The position numbers were made by a program, and so were the translations under genes. The notes under the pieces were generated by a model. The model saw only the letters and a list, made by a program, of their open reading frames with translations. It ran no database searches and was not told the DNA's origin. Shown piece by piece: positions 49,418 through 57,191 of a stretch of 64,000 bases of DNA. The stretch is taken from contig NZ_SDHY01000006.1 in the NCBI RefSeq assembly GCF_004118285.1, positions 124,001 through 188,000 of the forward strand, given 5' to 3'. How positions within the stretch are numbered: the first letter of the stretch is position 1; each line of letters starts with the position of its first letter. This DNA is from Aquirufa rosea (lineage in GTDB: Bacteria; Bacteroidota; Bacteroidia; Cytophagales; Spirosomataceae).

Positions 49418-52345
49418 CTACATTCCTTCATACCTAGGGTCTGTTTTCCACGGCAATTTACGCATCTGCAAGACCCGCAAAGAGCGGTGACCAAATTCTT
49501 CCATCACCTGGCCTTTCATCCAATAAACTCCACTACCCTGAAAAGCATAATTCTTTAAATCGGAAGGAAAATGTACCGTATCAAAAAAAGCTCCTCGCTC
49601 ATCTAAAAAATAGCCAAAATACATCCGCTCACCCTTCTTTGTCCGAGTAGGTTTCAAGGTTACTAAATAGCCCAAAATATCTCCACGGCCAGCTAATAAA
49701 CGGGCATCCAAGCTGCAATTAGGCCATTCTGCTAATAAGTCAAAAGGTGAACAAAGCGGAAAACCTAGCAATTCCCACTCATCAAAAGCATCTTCCAAAG
49801 GATCATGCACCAGCGTGGGTAAAAGCCCAATCTCCGATCTATCCTCAAACATTTCCAGCGCAACCACTTCCGATACTTTACCCTGAAAACGTGCATGAGC
49901 ATCCCACATCAAATTCTTTTTACCCATTCCTAGCCGTCGAAATGCCCCCACACGAATTAAAATAATGACCTGATTGAGGCTGATGCTCACCCGATGTACA
50001 AAATCATCCCAGGACAAAAATGGTCCCCGACTTCTGGCAGCCAACAAATCATGGATCAATTCTTTTTCCAAACCTTTGACATGTACCCAACCCAAATACA
50101 GCACTTGACCATCTAAACGAGTCAAATAATCACTTTCATTGATTTCGGGAGCTTCCACTTGTCCGCCTGCCCGGCGAGCCTCGTGCACATAAAACTCCGT
50201 CCGATAAAAACCTCCAAAATTATTAATCACAGCCACCATAAACTCCAAAGGGAAATAAGTCTTCAGGTATAAACTTTGATAGCTCTCCACAGCAAAACTC
50301 GCTGAATGTGCCTTGCTGAACGAATAACCACTAAAACTCTCCATTTGTCGCCAAACCTCCTTACTCACCGCCTCCTCATAGCCTTTCTCAGCACAATTCA
50401 GAAAAAACTGCTCCCGAATACGTTCAAATTCGCCTCGAGAGCGGTATTTACCCGACATCCCTCGCCGTAATACATCGGCTTCCGCCAAACTCAAACCCGC
50501 AAAATAATGCGCCACCTTAATCACATCTTCCTGATATACCATCACCCCGTATGTTTCCCGCATCAATTCTCCCATCAATGGATGAACAGGCTGATAAGCT
50601 TCAGGAGCATGGTGCCTTTCAATATAGGCCTTCATCATACCCGAACTAGCCACTCCAGGACGAATGATGGAGCTAGCCGCCACCAAGGTCAAATAATCAG
50701 AACACTGTAACTTCTTGATCAACTGACGCATGGCTGGAGATTCTACGTAAAAACAGCCCATCGTTTCATGACTTTCCAGCTGCATCTTGATTCGCTCATC
50801 CTTCATAAAATCATGAACCCGATGTATGTCCACATAAACACCTCGGTTTTGACGAATAATATCCACCGCCTCTTTGATATGCCCTAAACCCCTTTGAGAT
50901 AAAATATCAAACTTCGCAAAACCTATTTCCTCAGCTACATACATGTCAAATTGACAAATCGGGAAACCCTTCGGCATGGGCTCTAAGGCGGTGTATGCAG
51001 ACAAAGGCTGATCCGAAATCAATATTCCGCCGGCATGTATACTCAGGTAATTGGGAAAATCAATCAATAAACTCCCGTACTTCATAATCCATTGATGAAT
51101 CTGGGAACTCGACTGCCTTAACTCCGCCGATGGACTGATCCATTCGTCAATTTCCGCCTTGGGCAAACCGAATACCTTAGCCAATTCTCGATAAATAGAT
51201 CTATCTCGAAAAGTTACATAGGTGGCCAACAGGCATACATATTGCGTACCATAGCGCTTAAAGATATAATCGATGATCTCATTACGCTCATCCCAAGAAA
51301 AATCAATATCAAAATCTGGAGGGCTCGTTCGATAAGGATTGATGAAACGCTCAAAATATAAATCCAACTCTATAGGATCTACATCTGTGATGCCTAAACA
51401 ATAGGCCACGATGGAATTAGCCCCACTACCCCGCCCTACATGAAAATATCCCCTTGATTGAGCATAGCGAATAATATCCCAAGTAATTAGAAAATATGCT
51501 TCAAATGCCAATTGAAAAATCACCTGAAGCTCTTTTTTAACACGCTCATTAGCCTCTTTGGTCCGATATGGATAACGATACAAAACCCCTTCATAGGCTA
51601 ACTTCGCCAATAAAGCTTGATCGTCTTCCCGGCTACTACCAAACAACCGCCGGTTTTTAGGCAACTTAAAATCAAAAGAAAATTCACAGCTCTCCAATAT
51701 CTTATTGGCTTGCTCCAATAAGCTGGGAAAATCTGCACAGGCTTTTTCCTGCTCCTCAGGACTATAAAGCCGTTCGTCAGCCTGCGCTTGCGCCTCTTGA
51801 GGAAGCTTACTCAATAAGGCATTGTGATCAATGGCCCGCAACAAACGATGCATAGAAAAAGTCTGTTTATCCAAAAATGTAACAGGCTGACACCAAACCA
51901 AAGAAGACCAATCCTGCTCTTTCCATAGCTTATTTCGATCACTGGCTCGTACTCCCCAACGCTCCTGAGGACCTAGGGTCTTCAACTGCTCTCGACGCGC
52001 CAAAGGAAAAATAGTCCATACATCCGCGGAACTAGGAGGCCTCAGTGGCCAAGGCTTCGACTCCAATAAATACTGCGAGGCAAATGCGTTAATCTGAGCC
52101 AAACCAGCCGCGTTTTTTGCCAAACAGATATAATAACATGCATTTCCTTGTCGAAACTCCATCCCCACCACGGGTTTGATACCTGCCACCTGACAAGCCT
52201 GAAAAAAATCGTATATACCTGATACGCGATGTATATCCGTTAATGCCAAAGCCTTGATACCTCGGGCAGCCGCAGCCGCGACCAAAGCTTCTGGCGAGAG
52301 CGTACCATAGCGCAAACTATAATATGAATGACAATTGAGGTACAT
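49418..52345 (-). CDS. DnaE2-type DNA polymerase III alpha subunit (error-prone polymerase)
   Basis: A 975-residue polymerase, shorter than replicative DnaE. N-terminal PHP domain: LNCHSYYSLRYGTLSPEALV, where the usual HSHFS is HSYYS, so the second metal His is missing and proofreading is probably absent. The polymerase core has the catalytic Asp pair in PPDFDIDFSWDERNEI, preceded by VGRGSGANSIVAYCLG, and the C-terminal region ends with an OB-like part. It follows the dinB-like gene by 2 bp. It would take over from the normal polymerase during damage tolerance. Its last codons and stop (GGAATGTAG) lie within the dispersed AATGTAGAAT repeat. Confidence 0.85.
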   Translation of the reverse strand: MYLNCHSYYSLRYGTLSPEALVAAAAARGIKALALTDIHRVSGIYDFFQACQVAGIKPVVGMEFRQGNACYYICLAKNAAGLAQINAFASQYLLESKPWPLRPPSSADVWTIFPLARREQLKTLGPQERWGVRASDRNKLWKEQDWSSLVWCQPVTFLDKQTFSMHRLLRAIDHNALLSKLPQEAQAQADERLYSPEEQEKACADFPSLLEQANKILESCEFSFDFKLPKNRRLFGSSREDDQALLAKLAYEGVLYRYPYRTKEANERVKKELQVIFQLAFEAYFLITWDIIRYAQSRGYFHVGRGSGANSIVAYCLGITDVDPIELDLYFERFINPYRTSPPDFDIDFSWDERNEIIDYIFKRYGTQYVCLLATYVTFRDRSIYRELAKVFGLPKAEIDEWISPSAELRQSSSQIHQWIMKYGSLLIDFPNYLSIHAGGILISDQPLSAYTALEPMPKGFPICQFDMYVAEEIGFAKFDILSQRGLGHIKEAVDIIRQNRGVYVDIHRVHDFMKDERIKMQLESHETMGCFYVESPAMRQLIKKLQCSDYLTLVAASSIIRPGVASSGMMKAYIERHHAPEAYQPVHPLMGELMRETYGVMVYQEDVIKVAHYFAGLSLAEADVLRRGMSGKYRSRGEFERIREQFFLNCAEKGYEEAVSKEVWRQMESFSGYSFSKAHSASFAVESYQSLYLKTYFPLEFMVAVINNFGGFYRTEFYVHEARRAGGQVEAPEINESDYLTRLDGQVLYLGWVHVKGLEKELIHDLLAARSRGPFLSWDDFVHRVSISLNQVIILIRVGAFRRLGMGKKNLMWDAHARFQGKVSEVVALEMFEDRSEIGLLPTLVHDPLEDAFDEWELLGFPLCSPFDLLAEWPNCSLDARLLAGRGDILGYLVTLKPTRTKKGERMYFGYFLDERGAFFDTVHFPSDLKNYAFQGSGVYWMKGQVMEEFGHRSLRVLQMRKLPWKTDPRYEGM

Positions 52346-52347
52346 AG

Positions 52348-53532
52348 CTACTTCGATTCAGGTAATCTATTCCTACGCTCATGACGGCTCATCAAACCAC
52401 TAGCTCGCACCACAGAAAATTCCCCATATCGGTTTTTCAATTCATCCAGCGCATGGTAAAGAGGGGCTAAACGAGCGCCCTCATCAAATAAGCTCAATTG
52501 CTCTTGCCCCTGCAATAATTTAGAAAAGCGTACCCCAATCAATCGAATCAGCAAACGGCGATCATACAATTTCTCGAACAATTCCAATACGGCAGGAATC
52601 AAACGATGGTCACTGGCCGTAGCAGGCAGGGTAACTTGACGAGTATGCGTATCAAAATTAGAATAGCGCAACTTCACCGCAACGCAAGAGGTACATTGGC
52701 CTAAATTCCGTAAATCATGGGCGAGCTGCTCCGTTAAAGAGCCTAATATTCGCTTTAATAAAGACACATCCGTACTATCCTGCTCAAAAGTGATTTCTTT
52801 GGACAAGGATTTTTGTTCTGAATAAGGCACCACAGGACGTAAATCGATGCCATTGGCTCGCTCCCAAAGCATCACGCCCGACTTCCCAAAACTCCGCTCC
52901 AAAACCTTCAAAGGCATTTGACTCAAGGTACCGACATGAACAATACCCATGTTACGCAATGTCTGAGCGGTCACCGCCCCGATCATCGGGATTTTACCAA
53001 CTGGCATAGGTGCTAAAAAAGCCTTTTCCTGACCAGCCAAGACTTGGTATTGGCCTTGAGGCTTAACATAATTCGTGGCCACTTTGGATACCGTTTTATT
53101 GACCGACAAACCAAAAGAAATTTGTAAGCCCGTCTCCTTCTGAATACGATCTCGCAGATCCGTAGCAAAGCGAAAGCTGCCAAAAAAACGCTCCATGCCC
53201 GTCATATCTAAATAAAACTCGTCGATGGAAGCCTTCTCTACCAAAGGAGCCCGTTCCATGATCAAGGAAGTTACCGCATCTGAATACTGTCCATAAGCCT
53301 CCATATCACCACGTAAGACAATCGCGTCCGGGCAAAGTCGCATCGCTACCCGCATAGGCATGGCCGACCTAACCCCAAAAGCCCTTGTTTCATAACTGCA
53401 GGCTGCTACGACCCCTCGGTCTGATAAGCCCCCCACAATCACGGGCTTACCGACCAAAGCACTATCTCGTAGCCGCTCGACAGAGACGAAGAAACTATCT
53501 AAGTCCATATGAACAATAGCACGCTCTTGCAT
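52348..53532 (-). CDS. dinB: Y-family DNA polymerase (DinB/Pol IV type)
   Basis: A 394-residue lesion-bypass polymerase: VHMDLDSFFVSVERLRDSALVG (first catalytic Asp), ACSYETRAFGVRSAMP, SIDEFYLDMTG (second acidic pair) and GKIPMIGAVTAQTLRNMG (helix-hairpin-helix). Near the C-terminus QEQLSLFDE is a beta-clamp binding motif. It stands upstream of the DnaE2-type polymerase in one operon, as in the ImuB-DnaE2 arrangement, but it still has the catalytic acids, unlike ImuB. A palindrome at 53551 overlaps its promoter. Confidence 0.9.
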   Translation of the reverse strand: MQERAIVHMDLDSFFVSVERLRDSALVGKPVIVGGLSDRGVVAACSYETRAFGVRSAMPMRVAMRLCPDAIVLRGDMEAYGQYSDAVTSLIMERAPLVEKASIDEFYLDMTGMERFFGSFRFATDLRDRIQKETGLQISFGLSVNKTVSKVATNYVKPQGQYQVLAGQEKAFLAPMPVGKIPMIGAVTAQTLRNMGIVHVGTLSQMPLKVLERSFGKSGVMLWERANGIDLRPVVPYSEQKSLSKEITFEQDSTDVSLLKRILGSLTEQLAHDLRNLGQCTSCVAVKLRYSNFDTHTRQVTLPATASDHRLIPAVLELFEKLYDRRLLIRLIGVRFSKLLQGQEQLSLFDEGARLAPLYHALDELKNRYGEFSVVRASGLMSRHERRNRLPESK

Positions 53533-53550
53533 AAAATTGATAGATATTTG

Positions 53551-53565
53551 GGTATTCTGAATACC
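53551..53565. promoter_or_regulatory. Palindromic operator between dinB and the S24 repressor
   Basis: GGTATTCTGAATACC, a perfect 15-bp palindrome (7-bp arms around T), 19-33 bp upstream of the dinB ATG. On the plus strand a TTTG (53567-53570) and a 22-bp spacer to TTATTTTG (53593-53600) form a likely -33/-7 promoter for the repressor gene directly beside it. This is the most plausible binding site of the XRE-S24 protein. Confidence 0.6.
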
Positions 53566-53640
53566 TTTTGTAATTTAGGAACAAGTATCACTTTATTTTG
53601 GATACGAATTTTATTCATTTTACTTTAATAAGCAATATAC

Positions 53641-54345
53641 ATGAGCACTTTTTTTAGTCAGAATTTACGATTCTTACGCAGTAAAATGCCTAAGAAAACT
53701 TCCCAAGAAAAACTGGCTGAAATTTTACAAATAAAAAAACCTACTTTAGGCTCTTACGAGTCAGGAAGAGCGGAGCCAAAATATGCCGATTTAATCATTT
53801 TAGCGAATTTTTTTGGAGTTGAAATCGATGAATTACTCAAGGAAGATCTTTCTAAAAGAATTCCAGGCTTGTCCAATAAACCCAAGCTACGAATTTTAGC
53901 TACGACGGTTAATCAGGACAACGAAGAAAATATCGAAATGGTCCCGGTGAAAGCATTGGCTGGTTATACCACCGCCTATGATGACCTCGAATTCATCAAA
54001 GAACTACCCACCTTTCAGGTCCCCTTTTTATCCAAAGACCGTAAATACCGCGTATTCCCTATCAAAGGTGATTCGATGTTACCTCTCCAATCAGGCTCAC
54101 TAGTTTTCGCCGAGTACGTGGAAGATTGGAAAGACATCAAAGACGGCACCATCTGCATTGTGGTGACTCGTGAAGACGGCGTTGTGCTAAAAAAGGTGAT
54201 CAACCACCTGCAAGAAAAAAATGTCTTAATATTAAAGTCGACCAACAAACTATACGACCCTTACCCGATTTTAGGTACTGAAATTCAAGAAATCTGGAAG
54301 TTCGCGGGATACTTCTACAATGAATTCCCCGAAACAAACGAATAA
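53641..54345 (+). CDS. XRE-S24 (LexA/CI-like) repressor with self-cleaving peptidase
   Basis: A 234-residue regulator. N-terminal helix-turn-helix (about 5-60): LRFLRSKMPKKTSQEKLAEILQIKKPTLGSYESGRAEPKYADLI. Peptidase S24 domain (about 110-230): cleavage site Ala-Gly in VKALAGYTT, catalytic Ser in FPIKGDSMLPLQSGS and catalytic Lys in GVVLKKVINH. It should be inactivated by RecA-stimulated self-cleavage, like LexA, and it controls the divergent polymerase operon. It is 26 bp upstream of tex on the same strand. Confidence 0.88.
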   Translation: MSTFFSQNLRFLRSKMPKKTSQEKLAEILQIKKPTLGSYESGRAEPKYADLIILANFFGVEIDELLKEDLSKRIPGLSNKPKLRILATTVNQDNEENIEMVPVKALAGYTTAYDDLEFIKELPTFQVPFLSKDRKYRVFPIKGDSMLPLQSGSLVFAEYVEDWKDIKDGTICIVVTREDGVVLKKVINHLQEKNVLILKSTNKLYDPYPILGTEIQEIWKFAGYFYNEFPETNE

Positions 54346-54371
54346 GTCAGGCCTCATTTTTCATTTCATGT

Positions 54372-56498
54372 ATGTCCATTCCTTTTCAAAAAATAGCTGC
54401 TAGCCTCGGGCTAAGCGAAAATGCTGTTCGTAAAACCATTGCCCTATTAGAAGAAGGGGCTACGATCCCCTTCATCGCTCGTTATAGAAAAGAGATGACG
54501 GGTAGTTTAGATGAAGTTCAAATCCGCGACATAAGGGATGCCATGGAGCTATCCATCGAACTTGAAAAGCGCAGAGAAGCCATTTTAAAATCACTGAAAG
54601 AACTGGATAAACTAAGCCCTCAGCTAGAAAAAGCGATCCGAGGGGCTGAAACGTTGGCTAAGCTGGAAGACCTGTATTTGCCCTATAAACCCAAACGCAA
54701 AACGCGTGCCATGGCTGCCCGGGAAAAGGGCTTACAGGAATTGGCCCATGCTTTATTTCAACAAAGAAACCTCTCCCCAGAAGACCTTGCTGAGAAATTC
54801 TTAGACGAAGAAAAGGGGCTTTCTTCCATAGAGGTAGCTTTAGCGGGTGCCAGGGATATTTTGGCAGAAGAAATGATGGAAAAAGCAGAAGCCCGAGAAG
54901 ATGCTCGTCAATTATTTGCTCGAAAAACCCAACTCAGTTCGAAAGTCAGTAAAGGCAAACAAGAAGCTGGCATCAAGTACAAAGATTACTTTGATTGGAC
55001 CGAACCTCTATCTCAAGCTCCATCACACCGCATACTAGCCCTATTTCGTGGTGAAAACGAGGGTATTTTGAGCTTATCTCTAGAAGGGCCTGATGATCAA
55101 GTGCTGGAACGCCTGGAACGCCGATTTATCACGGGACGCAATGCCTGTGCTGACCAGGTAGCACTAGCCATTCAGGATGGATATAAACGCCTACTACTTC
55201 CTGCCATGGAAACAGAAATGCGTGCCGAAGCAAAGAAAAGAGCCGATGAAGAAGCAATTCGGGTGTTTGCAGAAAATGTCCGTCAATTGCTATTAGCTGC
55301 TCCGCTGGGACAAAAACGTATGCTTTCCCTAGACCCAGGTTTCCGTACAGGTTGTAAATTAGTCTACCTAGATGAACAAGGTAATCTCATAGAAAACACC
55401 ACCATTTACCCACATACAGGCCCTGGACAAGCTCAGGAAGCAGAGCAAATCATACGTTCCTGGGTAAAAAAATATCAAATACAAGCCATTGCGATTGGTA
55501 ATGGCACGGCAGGTAGAGAGAGTGAAAGTTTTGTAAAAAACCTCCGACTGGAAGGAATCAGCGTCATCATGGTCAATGAAAGTGGAGCCTCCATTTACTC
55601 GGCCTCCGAAGTGGCCAGAGAGGAGTTTCCTGATAAAGACATTACGGTGCGTGGAGCGGTTTCCATTGGCCGCCGACTGATGGACCCTTTGGCAGAATTA
55701 GTCAAAATAGATCCTAAATCCATCGGTGTGGGTCAGTACCAACATGATGTAGATCAAAAGAAATTGCAAGCCTCCTTGGATGATACCGTCATGTCTTGTG
55801 TTAACTCGGTTGGGGTGGAATTGAATACGGCCTCGAAGCAAATTTTGTCCTACATTTCTGGCCTAGGCCCCCAATTGGCACAAAATATTATCGACTATCG
55901 TCAGAAAAATGGCCCTTTTCTTCGTCGATCGGATTTAAAGAAAGTTCCACGACTTGGCGAAAAAGCTTTTGAGCAAGCTGCTGCCTTTTTGCGCATCAGA
56001 AAATCGGCTAATCCACTCGATGCCAGCGCTGTTCATCCGGAACGTTATCCCATTGTGGAACAAATGGCCAAGGATTTGAAATGCCAAGTAAGTGATTTAC
56101 TTCAAAATGAAAGCCTCAGAAAGCAAATTCAAATCAACCGGTATGTTAATTCAGAGGTGGGAATCCCAACGCTGACGGATATCATTCAAGAATTAGCCAA
56201 ACCCGGACGCGACCCGAGAGAACAGTTTGAGGCTTTTGAATTTATGGAAGGAATAAACTCCATCAAGGATTTACGCGTAGGTATGAAATTGGCAGGAATC
56301 GTCACGAATATCACCAATTTTGGTGCCTTTGTAGATATAGGAGTACACCAAGATGGACTAGTACATGTGAGTCAATTAGCCGATAAATTTGTCAAAGACC
56401 CCAATGAAATTGTCAAAGTACAGCAAAAAGTGATGGTCACCGTTACCGAAGTGGATGAAGCTCGTAAACGAATTGCCCTGAGCATGAAAGCTCGTTAA
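54372..56498 (+). CDS. tex: Tex-family RNA-binding transcription accessory protein
   Basis: A 708-residue cytosolic protein. The N-terminal helical region (AASLGLSENAVRKTIALLEEGATIPFIARYRKEMTG) is diagnostic of Tex; a YqgF-like RNase H fold (about 310-440) holds RMLSLDPGFRTGCKLVYLD; the helix-hairpin-helix part is GLGPQLAQNIIDYRQKNGPF; the S1 domain is at the C-terminus: GMKLAGIVTNITNFGAFVDIGVHQDGLVHVSQL. It binds nucleic acids and acts in transcription or RNA handling. Length is standard. Confidence 0.95.
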   Translation: MSIPFQKIAASLGLSENAVRKTIALLEEGATIPFIARYRKEMTGSLDEVQIRDIRDAMELSIELEKRREAILKSLKELDKLSPQLEKAIRGAETLAKLEDLYLPYKPKRKTRAMAAREKGLQELAHALFQQRNLSPEDLAEKFLDEEKGLSSIEVALAGARDILAEEMMEKAEAREDARQLFARKTQLSSKVSKGKQEAGIKYKDYFDWTEPLSQAPSHRILALFRGENEGILSLSLEGPDDQVLERLERRFITGRNACADQVALAIQDGYKRLLLPAMETEMRAEAKKRADEEAIRVFAENVRQLLLAAPLGQKRMLSLDPGFRTGCKLVYLDEQGNLIENTTIYPHTGPGQAQEAEQIIRSWVKKYQIQAIAIGNGTAGRESESFVKNLRLEGISVIMVNESGASIYSASEVAREEFPDKDITVRGAVSIGRRLMDPLAELVKIDPKSIGVGQYQHDVDQKKLQASLDDTVMSCVNSVGVELNTASKQILSYISGLGPQLAQNIIDYRQKNGPFLRRSDLKKVPRLGEKAFEQAAAFLRIRKSANPLDASAVHPERYPIVEQMAKDLKCQVSDLLQNESLRKQIQINRYVNSEVGIPTLTDIIQELAKPGRDPREQFEAFEFMEGINSIKDLRVGMKLAGIVTNITNFGAFVDIGVHQDGLVHVSQLADKFVKDPNEIVKVQQKVMVTVTEVDEARKRIALSMKAR

Positions 56499-56551
56499 AC
56501 TTCTTTATCAGAAAGCTGGACAACATATTGTTAATGAAAAACGTTACAACG

Positions 56552-56584
56552 CTCAACGCTGTCAAGGTTTTAAACCTTAACAGC
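56552..56584. repeat. REP-like palindrome between tex and the HMA gene
   Basis: AACGCTGTCAAGGTTT, T, AAACCTTAACAGCGTT: a 33-base inverted repeat with 15 of 16 arm pairs matching (one C/A mismatch). It is framed by ACGCTCAACG and GAGCGTTG, which extend it. It lies between convergent genes and may act as terminator and as a dispersed repeat; it is built like the element at 21241-21279. Confidence 0.6.
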
Positions 56585-56623
56585 GTTAAAAAATGAGCGT
56601 TGATTTTTCCTTTGATTAGCTAA

Positions 56624-56962
56624 TTAATGAGCTGTCGCTGCAGCGCCTTTCTTGCAACAAGAAGGCAGCTTTTCGTAGCTCTTGCCATCTGCTACTACCT
56701 CATCGGCATCATATCCTACTTCTGCAATGGCTCGCTTAATCGCTGCCACATCAGTTTTTTTAGGATTATACTCCACCAAGATGGTCTTATCCTTGAGATC
56801 TAAATCTGACTTACTGATGCCTTTGCTCAAAGCCAAATTCTTCTCAATCCGCTCTTTGCACATCTCACAAATAGCTGAGGTTTTAATTTTTACGGTCTGC
56901 TTAGGCCCCGCCCAAGCTAAACCAGGGATAGCCAATAAGGCTGCAAGGATGATCTTTTTCAT
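56624..56962 (-). CDS. Secreted heavy-metal-associated (HMA) domain protein
   Basis: A 112-residue protein with signal peptide (KIILAALLAIPGLAWA) and one HMA domain: TVKIKTSAICEMCKERIEKNLALSKG, with the metal site CxxC as C-E-M-C, then ILVEYNPKKTDVAAIKRAIAEVGYDAD. A C-terminal SCCKKGAAATAH tail adds two Cys and a His. It resembles periplasmic copper- or mercury-binding MerP-like proteins. Start overlaps the stop of the previous gene by one base. Metal ion unknown; copper is the best guess. Confidence 0.85.
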   Translation of the reverse strand: MKKIILAALLAIPGLAWAGPKQTVKIKTSAICEMCKERIEKNLALSKGISKSDLDLKDKTILVEYNPKKTDVAAIKRAIAEVGYDADEVVADGKSYEKLPSCCKKGAAATAH

Positions 56963-57180
56963 TAGGCTGCTTTTTTAACTGCTTTTAATTCCATCGTACA
57001 GGCTGGACATTTACCTTTTTTGGTATAGGTCTTATTGCCTTCACATTTCATTGGACATTGATATACTTCTTTTTTATCCGTTGAGGTTTTGCTAGCCTCA
57101 TGCTTATGCTCTTGTTTTTCTTGTGCCATCAAGCCGTATGTTCCCAACATAAGACCTGCCATCATGATTACATTTTTCAT
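56962..57180 (-). CDS. Heavy-metal-binding domain protein, small and secreted
   Basis: A 72-residue protein with a signal peptide (VIMMAGLMLGTYGLMAQ), a Lys/Glu/His-rich linker (EKQEHKHEASKTSTDKK) and a C-terminal YQCPMKCEGNKTYTKKGKCPACTMEL motif of the heavy-metal-binding (HMBD) type with four Cys. It probably chelates copper or a similar cation and hands it on to the neighbouring HMA protein. Confidence 0.8.
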   Translation of the reverse strand: MKNVIMMAGLMLGTYGLMAQEKQEHKHEASKTSTDKKEVYQCPMKCEGNKTYTKKGKCPACTMELKAVKKAA

Positions 57181-57191
57181 TGTTTTTCTGT

